Assembly (NCBI GenBank): GCA_001819295.1
Contig: MHMD01000032.1
Coordinates: 1-13,550 of the forward strand
Reading direction: 5' to 3'
Length of the DNA stretch: 13,550 bases
Source of the DNA: Candidatus Nealsonbacteria bacterium RIFCSPHIGHO2_02_FULL_43_13
GTDB taxonomy: Bacteria > Patescibacteriota > Minisyncoccia > Minisyncoccales > MHMH01
Shown: one piece after another, positions 5,378 through 13,062 of the stretch
How the letters are laid out: every line of letters begins with the position of its first letter
Position numbering within the stretch: the first letter of the stretch is position 1
Position numbers and translations under genes: made by a program
Notes under the pieces: model-generated
The model's database searches: none
Told to the model about the DNA's origin: nothing
What the model saw: only the letters and a program-made list of their open reading frames with translations

Positions 5378-6571
5378 CTAGATAATCTTGGCGAATTTTC
5401 TTTTACCCGCCCGGATGACTTCGCCTTTTTTTATTTTAACGACTTTTTTCCAGTCTTTTTGAATTTCGCTATCTATTACCACCCCGCCCTGAGTAATCAA
5501 TCTTCTTGCATCGGCCTTAGATAAGGCCATTTTTGATTTGATCAATAAATCGAGAATATCAATCTCTTGCTCTTTTATAAGAACTTCCGGGATGTCGGAC
5601 GGCAGCTCTTTATCTCTAAAGACCTTCTGGAATTCCTGTCCGGCTTTTTCAGCCGCTTGCTTGCCGTGATAGGCCGCAACAATCTCAAGGGCTAATTTCA
5701 TTTTATAGTCTTTTGGATTTCCGCCAGCTGCCAGTTCTTTTTCGTATTTACCGACCTCGATTAAGCTTACTCTGGTTGCTAAAACAAAATATTTAATAAT
5801 TAATTCGTCCTTCAAAGACATGATTTTACCGTACATCTCGCCGGCTGAATCAAATAAATTAATGGTGTTCCCCCAACTAGAGCTCATTTTTCTACCGTCT
5901 AATCCCTCAATCAGCGGATTCGTAATAATGTCTTGGGGTTCTTGACCGTAAACCCTCTGTAACTTACGGCCTGCCAAGAGATTAAATCTTTGATCTGTGC
6001 CGCCAATTTCTATATCAACTTTTGTCATTACAGAATCGTAACCTTGCATCAAAGGATAAAGCAATTCTCGCAACGAGATGCGTTTCCCTTCGTCTAATCG
6101 CCGTTTTATATTTTCTCTTGAAATAAACTCATTTAATGAAAAAGCGTCTGCCTGTCTGCCGATTTCATAATAATTTAATTTTTTAAGCCATTCGCCGTTA
6201 TAACGAACCTCGCACTCTTTAATGTTAACTATCTTTTTTGCCTGTTCGATATAGCTTCCCATATTCTTCTTAACCTGTTCTTCGCTCAACATCGGTCTTT
6301 CGCTATCTTTATCAGACGTATCGCCGATAACTCCGGTAAAATCTCCGATGATCAGAACTATCTTATGACCCAATTCTTGGAAATCCTTCAGCTTAAGCAA
6401 AGGAATGGCTCTGCCAAGATGAATATTGGGACTAGTGGGGTCGATCCCTAATTTAACCCTTAACCGTTTCCCGCTCTTCATTTTCTTTTCTATGTTTTCT
6501 CTTTCGATTATTTCTTCTACTCCGCGGGTTAAAAGCTCTTTGATGCTTTGCGGATCAGTGAGGATTTTCAT
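5378..6571 (-). CDS. tyrS: Tyrosyl-tRNA synthetase
   Basis: A class I aminoacyl-tRNA synthetase charging tRNA-Tyr. The signature motifs are the HIGH variant HLGR (51-54) in GIDPTSPNIHLGRAIPL, the tyrosine-pocket region YDSVMTKVDIEIGGTDQ (178-194) and the KMSKS variant KMSSS (228-232). A C-terminal S4-type RNA-binding domain spans roughly 336-396. The 397-aa length and the YDSVMTKVDIEIGGTDQRFN pattern fit the TyrZ-like branch rather than the E. coli TyrS branch. The ATG at 6571 lies 6 nt after a TATGAT -10 box, so the mRNA is probably leaderless. The gene is a single-gene unit ending at the shared terminator and diverges from the PBP gene. Confidence 0.96.
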   Translation of the reverse strand: MKILTDPQSIKELLTRGVEEIIERENIEKKMKSGKRLRVKLGIDPTSPNIHLGRAIPLLKLKDFQELGHKIVLIIGDFTGVIGDTSDKDSERPMLSEEQVKKNMGSYIEQAKKIVNIKECEVRYNGEWLKKLNYYEIGRQADAFSLNEFISRENIKRRLDEGKRISLRELLYPLMQGYDSVMTKVDIEIGGTDQRFNLLAGRKLQRVYGQEPQDIITNPLIEGLDGRKMSSSWGNTINLFDSAGEMYGKIMSLKDELIIKYFVLATRVSLIEVGKYEKELAAGGNPKDYKMKLALEIVAAYHGKQAAEKAGQEFQKVFRDKELPSDIPEVLIKEQEIDILDLLIKSKMALSKADARRLITQGGVVIDSEIQKDWKKVVKIKKGEVIRAGKRKFAKII

Positions 6572-6577
6572 ATTTCC

Positions 6578-6606
6578 ATCATAACAAAATAGCGGTTATT
6601 TGCCAA
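6578..6606 (-). promoter_or_regulatory. tyrS promoter, leaderless configuration
   Basis: On the minus strand TTGGCA (6606-6601), a 17-nt spacer and TATGAT (6583-6578), with a TG one base before the -10 (extended -10). Six bases separate the -10 from the ATG, so the predicted start is at the A of the ATG. Confidence 0.7.
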
Positions 6607-6628
6607 TTTGATGAAAATTTAGTAAAAT
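6600..6628 (+). promoter_or_regulatory. PBP promoter, leaderless configuration, sharing its -35 with tyrS
   Basis: TTGCCA (6600-6605), a 17-nt spacer and TAAAAT (6623-6628), then 6 nt to the ATG at 6635. The -35 hexamer overlaps the tyrS -35 by five base pairs on the opposite strand, because TTGCCAA reads TTGGCAA in reverse. Confidence 0.65.
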
Positions 6629-6634
6629 AATTTT

Positions 6635-8680
6635 ATGATTCGCCTAGGTTTCTTTTTGAAATCGTTCTCTGTTTTTTTTCTTTTTTGTGTTTTTGTTTTC
6701 TTGCTTTTTTTTATTTACTACGCTAAAGACTTGCCCCGGCCGGAAGTATTCACTGAAAAGGATTTTGTTCTGCCGACAAAAATCTATGACCGAGAAGGGA
6801 AAACCCTCCTCTACCAAATTTACGACGAGGAAAAGAGGACGGTTATTTCCTTAGATCAGGTTTCGAATAACTTAAAATGGGCCATTATCGCCACCGAAGA
6901 CTCAAATTTTTACCATCACTTCGGCCTAGACCTTAAGGGCGTGGCTCGTTCGATAATTAATAACCTTACGAGCGGGAAGTGGTTGGCTACCGGCGGTTCA
7001 ACTATTTCCCAGCAACTGATCAGGTCCACTTTTTTAACCCTGGACAAAACCGTCCGGCGCAAAGCGAAAGAGATCATTTTAACTTTAGAATTAGAGCGCC
7101 GCTACTCTAAAGATCAAATCCTGGAATTTTATCTTAATCAAATCCCTCTAGGATCTAACGCCTACGGCGTGGAAGCGGCCAGCCAAGTGTTTTTCAATAA
7201 ATCTGCCTCGGAGCTTTCTTTGGCTCAGGCCGCGGCTGTAGCTTCCCTAATCCAAGCGCCGAGCAGGTTATCTCCCTACGGGTCTCGCTTTGACAGCTTG
7301 ATTGCCAGAAAAAATTACGTTTTAAATCGCATGGCGCAAGAAGGATATATTTCCCAAGAAGAAGCCGAGCAGGCCAAAAAAGAAACCCTGGTTTTTGCCA
7401 GTCCCGACCAATCTATCAAGGCGCCTCATTTTGTCCTTTATGTCAAAAAGTACCTGGAAGAGAACTATTCCGATTATTTCCTAAAAGAAAAGGGCTTAAA
7501 AGTTTACACAACGCTTGACTGGGGCTTGCAACAAGAAGCCGAAAAAATAGTCCAGGAAGGAGTTAAATCAAATGAGGGCTATGGCGCTTATAACGCCTCT
7601 CTGGTGGCGCTCAACCCTCAAACTGGGGAGATTCTGGCCTTGGTTGGGTCTGCTGATTGGTATGCGACCTCTTCTTATCCCGAGGGCTGCCCGGGAACCG
7701 AAGAAGGGTGTTTGTTCGATCCGAAGTTTGATATCGCCACTTTGGGCGAGAGGCAGCCAGGGAGCGCTTTTAAGCCTTTCGCATATGCTGAGGCCTTTAA
7801 AAAAGGATTAACCCCGGAGACGGTTTTTTGGGACACAAAAACAGAGTTTAATCCGAACTGTGCGTCAACGGCGGTCGAGGAAAAAGACCAATATGGCCTG
7901 GACTGCTACCATCCGGCAAACTACGATGGTAAATTTAGAGGACCGATGTCTTTGCGCAATGCTTTGGCTCAATCCATTAATATACCTGCGGTAAAGGTCC
8001 TTTATTTAGCCGGAGTTAAAGACACTATCGAAACGGCTAAATCTTTTGGGATAACCACGTTAAACCAGCCTCTTTCCTGGTACGGATTAAGTTTGGTTTT
8101 GGGAGGAGGCGAAGTTAAATTATTAGACTTAACCTCGGCTTACGGCGTTTTCGCTAATAACGGTTTAAAATCGCCGCCGGTTGCTATTCTCAAAATAACA
8201 GATTCTGAAGGGAATATTATTGAGGAAAATAAAAAAACTCCGCAAAGAGTTTTGGAAGAAAATATTGCCAATATGATTAACAGTATTCTTTCTGACAACG
8301 AGGCAAAGGTTCCCATCTTCGGCAGATACTCTATTTTAAATATCCCCGGTTATCAGGTGGCTGTAAAAACAGGCACTACCCAGGAATTCAAAGACGGCTG
8401 GACGATCGGGTATACCCCATCCATCGCTGTGGGCGCGTGGGTAGGCAACAATAACGGGGGGTTGATGAACAAGGAGCCGGGCGTAGTTCTGGCCGGGCCT
8501 ATTTGGAATAAATTCATTACAAAAGCGCTGGAGGCCTACCCGAGCAATAAAACTTTTCAAGAACCCGATTTGTCTAAAAACGAAAATCCATTATTGCGCG
8601 GGGAAGCTGATCTTAACAAAGACGATTCTCAATATTCGAACTGGCAAGCCGGCCGAGACGCTTGGCAAGCCCCTAAGTAG
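6635..8680 (+). CDS. Class A penicillin-binding protein (glycosyltransferase/transpeptidase), PBP1A-like
   Basis: A bifunctional peptidoglycan synthase anchored in the cytoplasmic membrane with its catalytic domains outside. It has a short N-terminus, one membrane helix (about 7-30), then a GT51 domain with catalytic E88 in ATEDSNFYHHFG (86-97), GGSTISQQLIR (120-130) and RKAKEIILTLELE (142-154). The transpeptidase domain carries SAFK (377-380, nucleophile S377), SIN (447-449) and KTGT (578-581). At 681 aa it is compact, without obvious accessory domains beyond a short polar C-terminal tail. Having both activities supports a self-made peptidoglycan wall. The promoter suggests a leaderless mRNA. 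The 3' end overlaps that of dnaN by 8 nt in convergent orientation, with no terminator visible between them. Confidence 0.95.
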   Translation: MIRLGFFLKSFSVFFLFCVFVFLLFFIYYAKDLPRPEVFTEKDFVLPTKIYDREGKTLLYQIYDEEKRTVISLDQVSNNLKWAIIATEDSNFYHHFGLDLKGVARSIINNLTSGKWLATGGSTISQQLIRSTFLTLDKTVRRKAKEIILTLELERRYSKDQILEFYLNQIPLGSNAYGVEAASQVFFNKSASELSLAQAAAVASLIQAPSRLSPYGSRFDSLIARKNYVLNRMAQEGYISQEEAEQAKKETLVFASPDQSIKAPHFVLYVKKYLEENYSDYFLKEKGLKVYTTLDWGLQQEAEKIVQEGVKSNEGYGAYNASLVALNPQTGEILALVGSADWYATSSYPEGCPGTEEGCLFDPKFDIATLGERQPGSAFKPFAYAEAFKKGLTPETVFWDTKTEFNPNCASTAVEEKDQYGLDCYHPANYDGKFRGPMSLRNALAQSINIPAVKVLYLAGVKDTIETAKSFGITTLNQPLSWYGLSLVLGGGEVKLLDLTSAYGVFANNGLKSPPVAILKITDSEGNIIEENKKTPQRVLEENIANMINSILSDNEAKVPIFGRYSILNIPGYQVAVKTGTTQEFKDGWTIGYTPSIAVGAWVGNNNGGLMNKEPGVVLAGPIWNKFITKALEAYPSNKTFQEPDLSKNENPLLRGEADLNKDDSQYSNWQAGRDAWQAPK

Positions 8681-9812
8681 TTTTAATCGGCATGACGACG
8701 TAGATGTAGGTTTGGTCTTCGGCGGGTTTTAAAACCGCAGGGCCGTCTTCTCCGTTCAGCTCAAAAACCACTTGGGGGCTCTTGATGTTTAGGAGCCCAT
8801 CAACAAGAAAGCGATAATTGAACTTAACCGCCATTTCTTGGGCTTTTTCTTGCCCATAAACTATCTTCGCCGGAAGAAAGCTTTTATTTTCTCCCAGCTC
8901 CGGGTTCTGTGACAAAATTTCAACTCCTTCTTTTTTAGAATTAATCCTTATCTGAACTTCGTTGCTTCTTCCGCTAAAAATACTGGCTGTTTTAACCTGG
9001 TTCAGAAAATCGTTCTTCGTTAAAATAATTTGCGCTTCGTGTTTTTGAGGAATAATCCCCTGATAGTCGGGATATTCGCCCTCAACCAATCGAGAGACGA
9101 CTTGTATCTGCGGGTGATCGGTTTCTGTCATCGGATATTCGAATAAAACCTGATTCGGCGAGGAATATAACTTCAACCGGCCCTTTTGTTCGGTGAAAAT
9201 ATTAATAATTTCACGAGCTGTTTTTTGAGGCAGAATAAAGGAAACGCTTTTCTCTGTTTTTTCCTTTAAAAAAACGGTTTTTTCGGCTAATCTTACGCTA
9301 TCGGTCGCAGTTAATTGAACTCGATCTTTTTGAAAATTTAAATATATCCCGGAGAGCTCCGGCCTGGCCTGATTGACCGCGGCGAAATCGACTACCTGGG
9401 CTAACCCCTCGCAAAAAGAAGCAACGTCTAATCCGATAAAGTCTTTATCGCCGATCGTCGGAATAATAGGATAATCTTGGGCGTCTAATCCTTTAATTTG
9501 AGTGCTTTGATCATCGCAATCGATAGATAATGTTTGATTTTTCGCCTCGAGGGTTAGTTTTTTGTTGGGCAACAGCCCAATAAAACTAGTAAAAATTTTT
9601 GAGGGAACGGTAATCTTCCCTTCTTTTTCTATTTTCGCCAGCAACCAATATTTTATACCAAGCTCTAAATCGGTCGAAGAGAGATTAATAAAGCTGCCTT
9701 CTGTTTCAATTAAAATATTATTTAAAATAGGCAGGGTTAGATTTTTCCCCGCGATTCGACCGATAATATTTAATCCGTTATATAAATTATCTTTTAATAT
9801 TATTATTTTCAT
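8673..9812 (-). CDS. dnaN: DNA polymerase III beta sliding clamp
   Basis: A ring-shaped dimer that tethers the replicative polymerase to DNA. The 379-aa length fits three clamp domains (about 1-118, 125-245, 250-379). Family marks are LPILNNILIE (27-36), RPELSGIYL (150-158), TATDSVRLAEK (168-178), VEGEYPDY (243-250) and the C-terminal VMPIKT (373-378), corresponding to the conserved VMPMR end that contributes to the protein-binding pocket. It lies downstream of dnaA on the same strand but after a 125-nt gap with its own TATAAT, so it may be transcribed independently. No Shine-Dalgarno is visible, and the -10 lies only 4 nt before the ATG. Confidence 0.95.
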   Translation of the reverse strand: MKIIILKDNLYNGLNIIGRIAGKNLTLPILNNILIETEGSFINLSSTDLELGIKYWLLAKIEKEGKITVPSKIFTSFIGLLPNKKLTLEAKNQTLSIDCDDQSTQIKGLDAQDYPIIPTIGDKDFIGLDVASFCEGLAQVVDFAAVNQARPELSGIYLNFQKDRVQLTATDSVRLAEKTVFLKEKTEKSVSFILPQKTAREIINIFTEQKGRLKLYSSPNQVLFEYPMTETDHPQIQVVSRLVEGEYPDYQGIIPQKHEAQIILTKNDFLNQVKTASIFSGRSNEVQIRINSKKEGVEILSQNPELGENKSFLPAKIVYGQEKAQEMAVKFNYRFLVDGLLNIKSPQVVFELNGEDGPAVLKPAEDQTYIYVVMPIKTT

Positions 9813-9937
9813 AGTTATTATAGTGTGGTTAGGTTTAGTTTTTGTATCTTATTTGATACTGGGGAATAGTTGTTGATAAGGGGTTATAATTGTTTTGATA
9901 ATTGATAGATGTTTTTATTTTTCGAACCACCCACAAG
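9813..9937. other. dnaA-dnaN intergenic region: candidate replication origin element
   Basis: A 125-nt AT-rich gap holding four TTGATA repeats in the same orientation (9853-9858, 9873-9878, 9895-9900, 9902-9907). The second lies in TGTTGATAA (9871-9879), one base from the DnaA-box consensus TGTGGATAA; the others are weaker. A small inverted repeat GTATC/GATAC (9844-9848, 9855-9859) is also present. The location between dnaA and dnaN, beside rpmH-rnpA-yidC, is where bacterial origins commonly lie. Function is inferred from position and motif only. Confidence 0.45.
9817..9822 (-). promoter_or_regulatory. dnaN -10 element
   Basis: A perfect TATAAT on the minus strand, 4 nt before the dnaN ATG. 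The 17-nt-spaced -35 position reads ACAAAA, which is poor. The spacing implies a leaderless or nearly leaderless transcript, though 4 nt is short for a discriminator. Confidence 0.4.
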
Positions 9938-11299
9938 TTACAAGCGGTATATCTGCTCTTTTATTAAGTTGATTTCCTCCATCAAATTTTCGCTCGATTC
10001 GGCCTCTCTCATTATTTTATTATAAGCATGGATAGCTGTGGTGTGGTCTTTGCCGCCGAATTTCCTGCCGATAAAAGGAAAAGAGCTTTTTAATTCTCGT
10101 CTCATAAAAAACATAGCAACCTGGCGAGGTTTAACGATTTCTTTTTTCCGAGAAGCGGTTAAAATATCCCGCTCTTTGAGGTTATAAAAAACAGATACCG
10201 CTTGGATGATTTTCTCGGGATTGGTTATTTTTTTAGGTGAAAAAATTACATTTTTTAAAAGAGTTTCAGCAACAGCCAAAGACGGAGCTTGATTGTTTAG
10301 TTTTTGATAAGCGATCAACCTGTTAAGAGCGCCCTCCAGCTCTCGGATATTGGACTGGATATTAGCGGCGATATATTCAAGAATCTCGTCAGAGAACTTT
10401 TCCTTTTTTTCTTGCAGTTTTGTTTTTAAAATAGCTATTCTGGTTTCGAAATCAGGCAGACTGATGTCGGCGATCATCCCCCCTTCAAAACGAGACCGCA
10501 GCCTCTCTTCCAGGGCCGAGATGGCCTTAGGCGGCCTATCGGAGGAAATAATAATCTGTTTGTTTTTCTCATAAAGAGCGTTAAAGATGTGGAAAAATTC
10601 TTCCTGGGTTTTTTCCTTACCAGATAAAAATTGAATATCGTCGATAATTAAAACGTCGATATCTTTATACGCCGACTTAAATTTATCAACGTCGCGGTTG
10701 CGGATTGAATTAATGATACCGGTGGCGAACTTTTCAGAAGAAACGTAGCGGATTTTTTTAGAAGGGTCTCTTTTTAAAATCTCGTTGCCAACCGATTGTA
10801 AAAGGTGCGTTTTACCAAGGCCCACTCCTCCATAAATAAAAAGAGGATTATAAATAAGCCCGGGATTTTGAGCTACGGCCCAGGCAGCAGCCTGCGGTAA
10901 TTCATTAAATGGGCCGACGATAAAGCTTTCAAACGTATATCTGGGATTTAGGTTGGTGTCTTTGTTCGTTTTAAGTTCGGGAAAATCCAACTGAGGGACT
11001 TCCTCGTAAGCGTTTCCGGCGATTGCCGGAAATTCCCCATTTTTCACCTCTGTTTTAGGAGAAACGACGTATTTTACTTCTTTTATTTCGTCATCAAGAC
11101 TATGGAGTGTTTTAAAAATAAGCTTGTTGTACTTGTTCTCCAGCCATTCTTTAGAAAAATTATTCGGCACAGATACGACCACCTCCCCGTCTTTTTTTAA
11201 AAAGACGCCTGTGTTTTTAAACCAAGTGGCGAAATTGGCCTTAGAGATATTAAACTGGACCTGGGCAAGCAGCGCCTGCCAGAGTTCATCCTTGTTCAT
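9938..11299 (-). CDS. dnaA: Chromosomal replication initiator DnaA
   Basis: An AAA+ initiator that binds DnaA boxes and melts the origin. Domain I is at about 1-75 (ELWQALLAQVQ, ATWFKN) and a variable linker (domain II) at about 80-117. The AAA+ core has Walker A GGVGLGKT (157-164), Walker B VLIIDD (216-221) and the Arg-rich SALEERLRSRF (261-271). Domain IV (about 365-453) has the box-binding signature PRQVAMFFMRREL (391-403) and FIGRKFGGKDHTTAIHA (409-425), slightly altered from the common IGxxFGGRDHTTVxHA. The 453-aa length is normal. A palindrome (11013-11032) sits in the domain II coding region. The gene diverges from rpmH. Upstream is an extended -10 promoter with a ~22-nt leader. Confidence 0.97.
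   Translation of the reverse strand: MNKDELWQALLAQVQFNISKANFATWFKNTGVFLKKDGEVVVSVPNNFSKEWLENKYNKLIFKTLHSLDDEIKEVKYVVSPKTEVKNGEFPAIAGNAYEEVPQLDFPELKTNKDTNLNPRYTFESFIVGPFNELPQAAAWAVAQNPGLIYNPLFIYGGVGLGKTHLLQSVGNEILKRDPSKKIRYVSSEKFATGIINSIRNRDVDKFKSAYKDIDVLIIDDIQFLSGKEKTQEEFFHIFNALYEKNKQIIISSDRPPKAISALEERLRSRFEGGMIADISLPDFETRIAILKTKLQEKKEKFSDEILEYIAANIQSNIRELEGALNRLIAYQKLNNQAPSLAVAETLLKNVIFSPKKITNPEKIIQAVSVFYNLKERDILTASRKKEIVKPRQVAMFFMRRELKSSFPFIGRKFGGKDHTTAIHAYNKIMREAESSENLMEEINLIKEQIYRL
11013..11032. repeat. 8-bp inverted repeat in the dnaA domain II linker
   Basis: TTTCCGGC (11013-11020), loop GATT, GCCGGAAA (11025-11032): a perfect stem within codons for the variable domain II linker (about residues 90-96). 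No T-run follows. Confidence 0.6.
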
Positions 11300-11324
11300 A
11301 ATTCGAAAAGTTTAATCCTCAATT

Positions 11325-11333
11325 ATTGTAGCA
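11325..11333 (-). promoter_or_regulatory. dnaA promoter, extended -10 type
   Basis: On the minus strand TGCTACAAT (TG-n plus TACAAT, -10 at 11330-11325), with no convincing -35 (TTTTAA at 17-nt spacing). The predicted leader is about 20 nt and contains GAGGA, but too far from the ATG to be an ideal ribosome site. Confidence 0.45.
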
Positions 11334-11376
11334 CGCGTCAAATAAAATTAAAATGAGAGGGAAATGAGCTGCGGTG

Positions 11377-11405
11377 TTGAAAAGGTGGGGACAAAATGTT
11401 AATAT
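11377..11405 (+). promoter_or_regulatory. Promoter of the rpmH-rnpA-yidC-jag operon, leaderless configuration
   Basis: TTGAAA (11377-11382), a 17-nt spacer and TAATAT (11400-11405), followed by 6 nt and the rpmH ATG at 11412. The predicted transcription start coincides with the start codon. The dnaA-rpmH gap (11300-11411) otherwise holds the divergent dnaA promoter; I see no good DnaA box in it. Confidence 0.6.
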
Positions 11406-11411
11406 GTCGTT

Positions 11412-11546
11412 ATGAGTATTACCTATCAACCAAAGAAGAAAAAAAGACAACGAACTCACGGATTTACCGTTAGAATGAAAACCAAGGGAGGCCGAGCGAC
11501 GATAGCTAGACGGAGGAATAAAAAAAGATGGAAGCTTACCGTTTAA
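11412..11546 (+). CDS. rpmH: 50S ribosomal protein L34
   Basis: A 44-aa very basic protein: starts [18 protein letters not shown], continues [20 protein letters not shown] and ends WKLTV. The pattern YQP...R.HGF..RM.T..GR....RRR.K.R..L matches L34, which binds 23S rRNA in the large subunit. It is first in the conserved rpmH-rnpA-yidC-jag order and ends 10 nt before rnpA. It is too short for typical ORF cut-offs. Confidence 0.96.
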   Translation: MSITYQPKKKKRQRTHGFTVRMKTKGGRATIARRRNKKRWKLTV

Positions 11547-11556
11547 GGCCCCAACC

Positions 11557-11892
11557 ATGCTGCCGAAGATAAACCGCCTTAAAAAGAAAAAAGACTTCGA
11601 ACATGTTTTAAAACAGGGCCGGGGCCTGAAAGACGGTTTTTTATCTCTGAAGTTCGCCCAAAACGGCCGAGATTCAACCAGGTTCGGTTTTGTGGTCGGG
11701 CGAAAGGTTTCCTCCAAAGCCGTCATCAGAAATAAAATTAAAAGAAGGTTAAGGGAGCTTGCGAGAGTTAGGCTGGGAGAAATAAAAAAAGGATTTGATG
11801 TGGTGGTTGTGGCCGGTAAGGGGGCGGGGGTTGAGAACAAAGAAGCGACTGCGACCATCTTTAATCACCTTATAATTAAATTACTAAATTAA
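11557..11892 (+). CDS. rnpA: Ribonuclease P protein component
   Basis: A small basic protein that binds the catalytic RNase P RNA for 5' maturation of pre-tRNAs. LPKINRLKKKKDFEHVLKQG (2-21) is the usual N-terminal binding cleft region, and KVSSKAVIRNKIKRRLRE (50-67) is the RNR signature helix. DVVVVAG (81-87) is the final conserved strand. The 111-aa length is normal. A TAAGG about 10 nt before the ATG may be a weak ribosome site. The TAA overlaps the ATG of yidC by one base (TAATG), indicating coupling. Confidence 0.96.
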   Translation: MLPKINRLKKKKDFEHVLKQGRGLKDGFLSLKFAQNGRDSTRFGFVVGRKVSSKAVIRNKIKRRLRELARVRLGEIKKGFDVVVVAGKGAGVENKEATATIFNHLIIKLLN

Positions 11893-12611
11893 TGAATCCA
11901 TTTATTAGCGCTTTCAACGCGTTTTTATATCAGCCGCTGTTTAACGCCCTGATTTTAATCTACTTATACCTGCCGGGGCACGATTTTGGCATAGCAGTGA
12001 TCGCCTTAACTGTTTTAATTAAACTAGTTTTTTATCCCTTGGGGGCTCAGGCGATCCGTTCCCAGAAAAGCCTGGCCTTGCTTCAGCCTAAAATGAAAGA
12101 GATCCAGGAAAAATTTAAAAACAATAAAGAGCAGCAGTCCCGGGCCATGCTCGATCTTTATAAAAAAGAAAAGATTAATCCTTTTTCCAGCTTTTTGCCC
12201 TTAATTATCCAGTTGCCGATTCTCATCGGGCTTTATCAAGTTTTTTGGAAAGGATTTGGCGAGGCTCAATTAGGGTTTCTTTACGGCTTTATCCCTAATC
12301 CCGGACAAATCGATACGACCTTTTTAGGCATGATGGATTTATCACAGGCCTCGATATTTTTAGCCGTTTTAACCGGCATTGTTCAGTTTATTCAAAGTAA
12401 AATGATGACGACGAACCAAAAGAAGCCAACAGGCCAATCTGATATGTCTCAAATGATGCAAAAACAGATGCTTTATCTTTTTCCGATTTTTACGGTTTTC
12501 ATCCTTTGGACGCTGCCCGCCGCCGTTGCCCTATATTGGCTGGTCACGACCCTATTTACAATCGTCCAGCAATATATTATTCTTAAGAAGCATGACTCCC
12601 CAAGAATTTGA
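11892..12611 (+). CDS. yidC: Membrane protein insertase YidC/Oxa1/SpoIIIJ family
   Basis: Inserts and folds inner-membrane proteins, alone or with Sec. At 239 aa it is the short Gram-positive/Oxa1 type without the large periplasmic domain. The core pattern is present: groove arginine R56 in QAIRSQKSLALLQPKMKEIQ, the cytoplasmic hairpin (about 61-94) and the following NPFSSFLPLIIQLPILIGLY (96-115). Hydrophobic segments lie near 14-26/32-50, 97-118, 151-169, 193-209 and 210-229. No lipobox is seen at the N-terminus. It overlaps rnpA by one base and jag by 20 nt. Confidence 0.94.
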   Translation: MNPFISAFNAFLYQPLFNALILIYLYLPGHDFGIAVIALTVLIKLVFYPLGAQAIRSQKSLALLQPKMKEIQEKFKNNKEQQSRAMLDLYKKEKINPFSSFLPLIIQLPILIGLYQVFWKGFGEAQLGFLYGFIPNPGQIDTTFLGMMDLSQASIFLAVLTGIVQFIQSKMMTTNQKKPTGQSDMSQMMQKQMLYLFPIFTVFILWTLPAAVALYWLVTTLFTIVQQYIILKKHDSPRI

Positions 12612-13062
12612 AAAACTTAAAAGCGCTTGCGAAGATTTTTTTAAACAAACAGGGCTTGTTTCAGAAGTTGCAGTAAAAAATCAGGCTGACTCTACGATTT
12701 TTGTAGACGTGAAGGCGGACGAGCCCCAATTTTTGATCGGCGAGAGAGGACAGACCTTGAGCGAGATTCAGCGGCTCTTAAGGGCTGTTTTAAGAAGGAA
12801 GGCCGAGTCTCCCGCCTCTTTTTATGTTGACGTGGACATCAACGATTATAAAAAGAAAAAAGCGGAATATCTGAAAGAAGTGGCCCTTACTGCGGCCGAT
12901 GAGGTGGCTATCACCAAAAGAGAAAAAGAGCTTTCTCCGATGTCTTCTTACGAACGGCGAGTCGTCCACACAGAACTTGCCTCAAGGACCGATGTCGCTA
13001 CTGAAAGCGTCGGCGAGGAGCCGGAAAGAAGGGTGAAAATCAAATCCCGTCTTCTCTTTTAG
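12592..13062 (+). CDS. jag: KH/R3H RNA-binding protein Jag (KhpB)
   Basis: A single-stranded nucleic-acid-binding protein commonly encoded after yidC and linked in Gram-positives to cell elongation and division control. It has a KH domain with the binding loop FLIGERGQTLSEIQRLL (47-63) and an R3H domain with the R-xxx-H motif ERRVVHTEL (121-129). The N-terminal Jag_N domain is absent, giving 156 aa. I chose the ATG at 12592 because the protein then begins directly before the KH domain; the open frame extends to 12526 but those extra residues lie wholly inside yidC and are not family-like. It overlaps yidC by 20 nt. Its 3' end overlaps the VirB4-like gene on the other strand by 23 nt. Confidence 0.92.
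   Translation: MTPQEFEKLKSACEDFFKQTGLVSEVAVKNQADSTIFVDVKADEPQFLIGERGQTLSEIQRLLRAVLRRKAESPASFYVDVDINDYKKKKAEYLKEVALTAADEVAITKREKELSPMSSYERRVVHTELASRTDVATESVGEEPERRVKIKSRLLF

Noticed and set aside
11319-11858. 179-codon minus-strand open frame across rpmH/rnpA
   Set aside because: It is antisense to two confidently identified genes, is rich in Ser, Phe and Pro as expected of a shadow frame, and has no recognisable motif.
12526-12591. Upstream extension of the jag ORF to 12526
   Set aside because: The extra residues are read out of frame from the conserved last helix of yidC and do not resemble any KH/Jag N-terminus; the ATG at 12592 gives a normal domain start.
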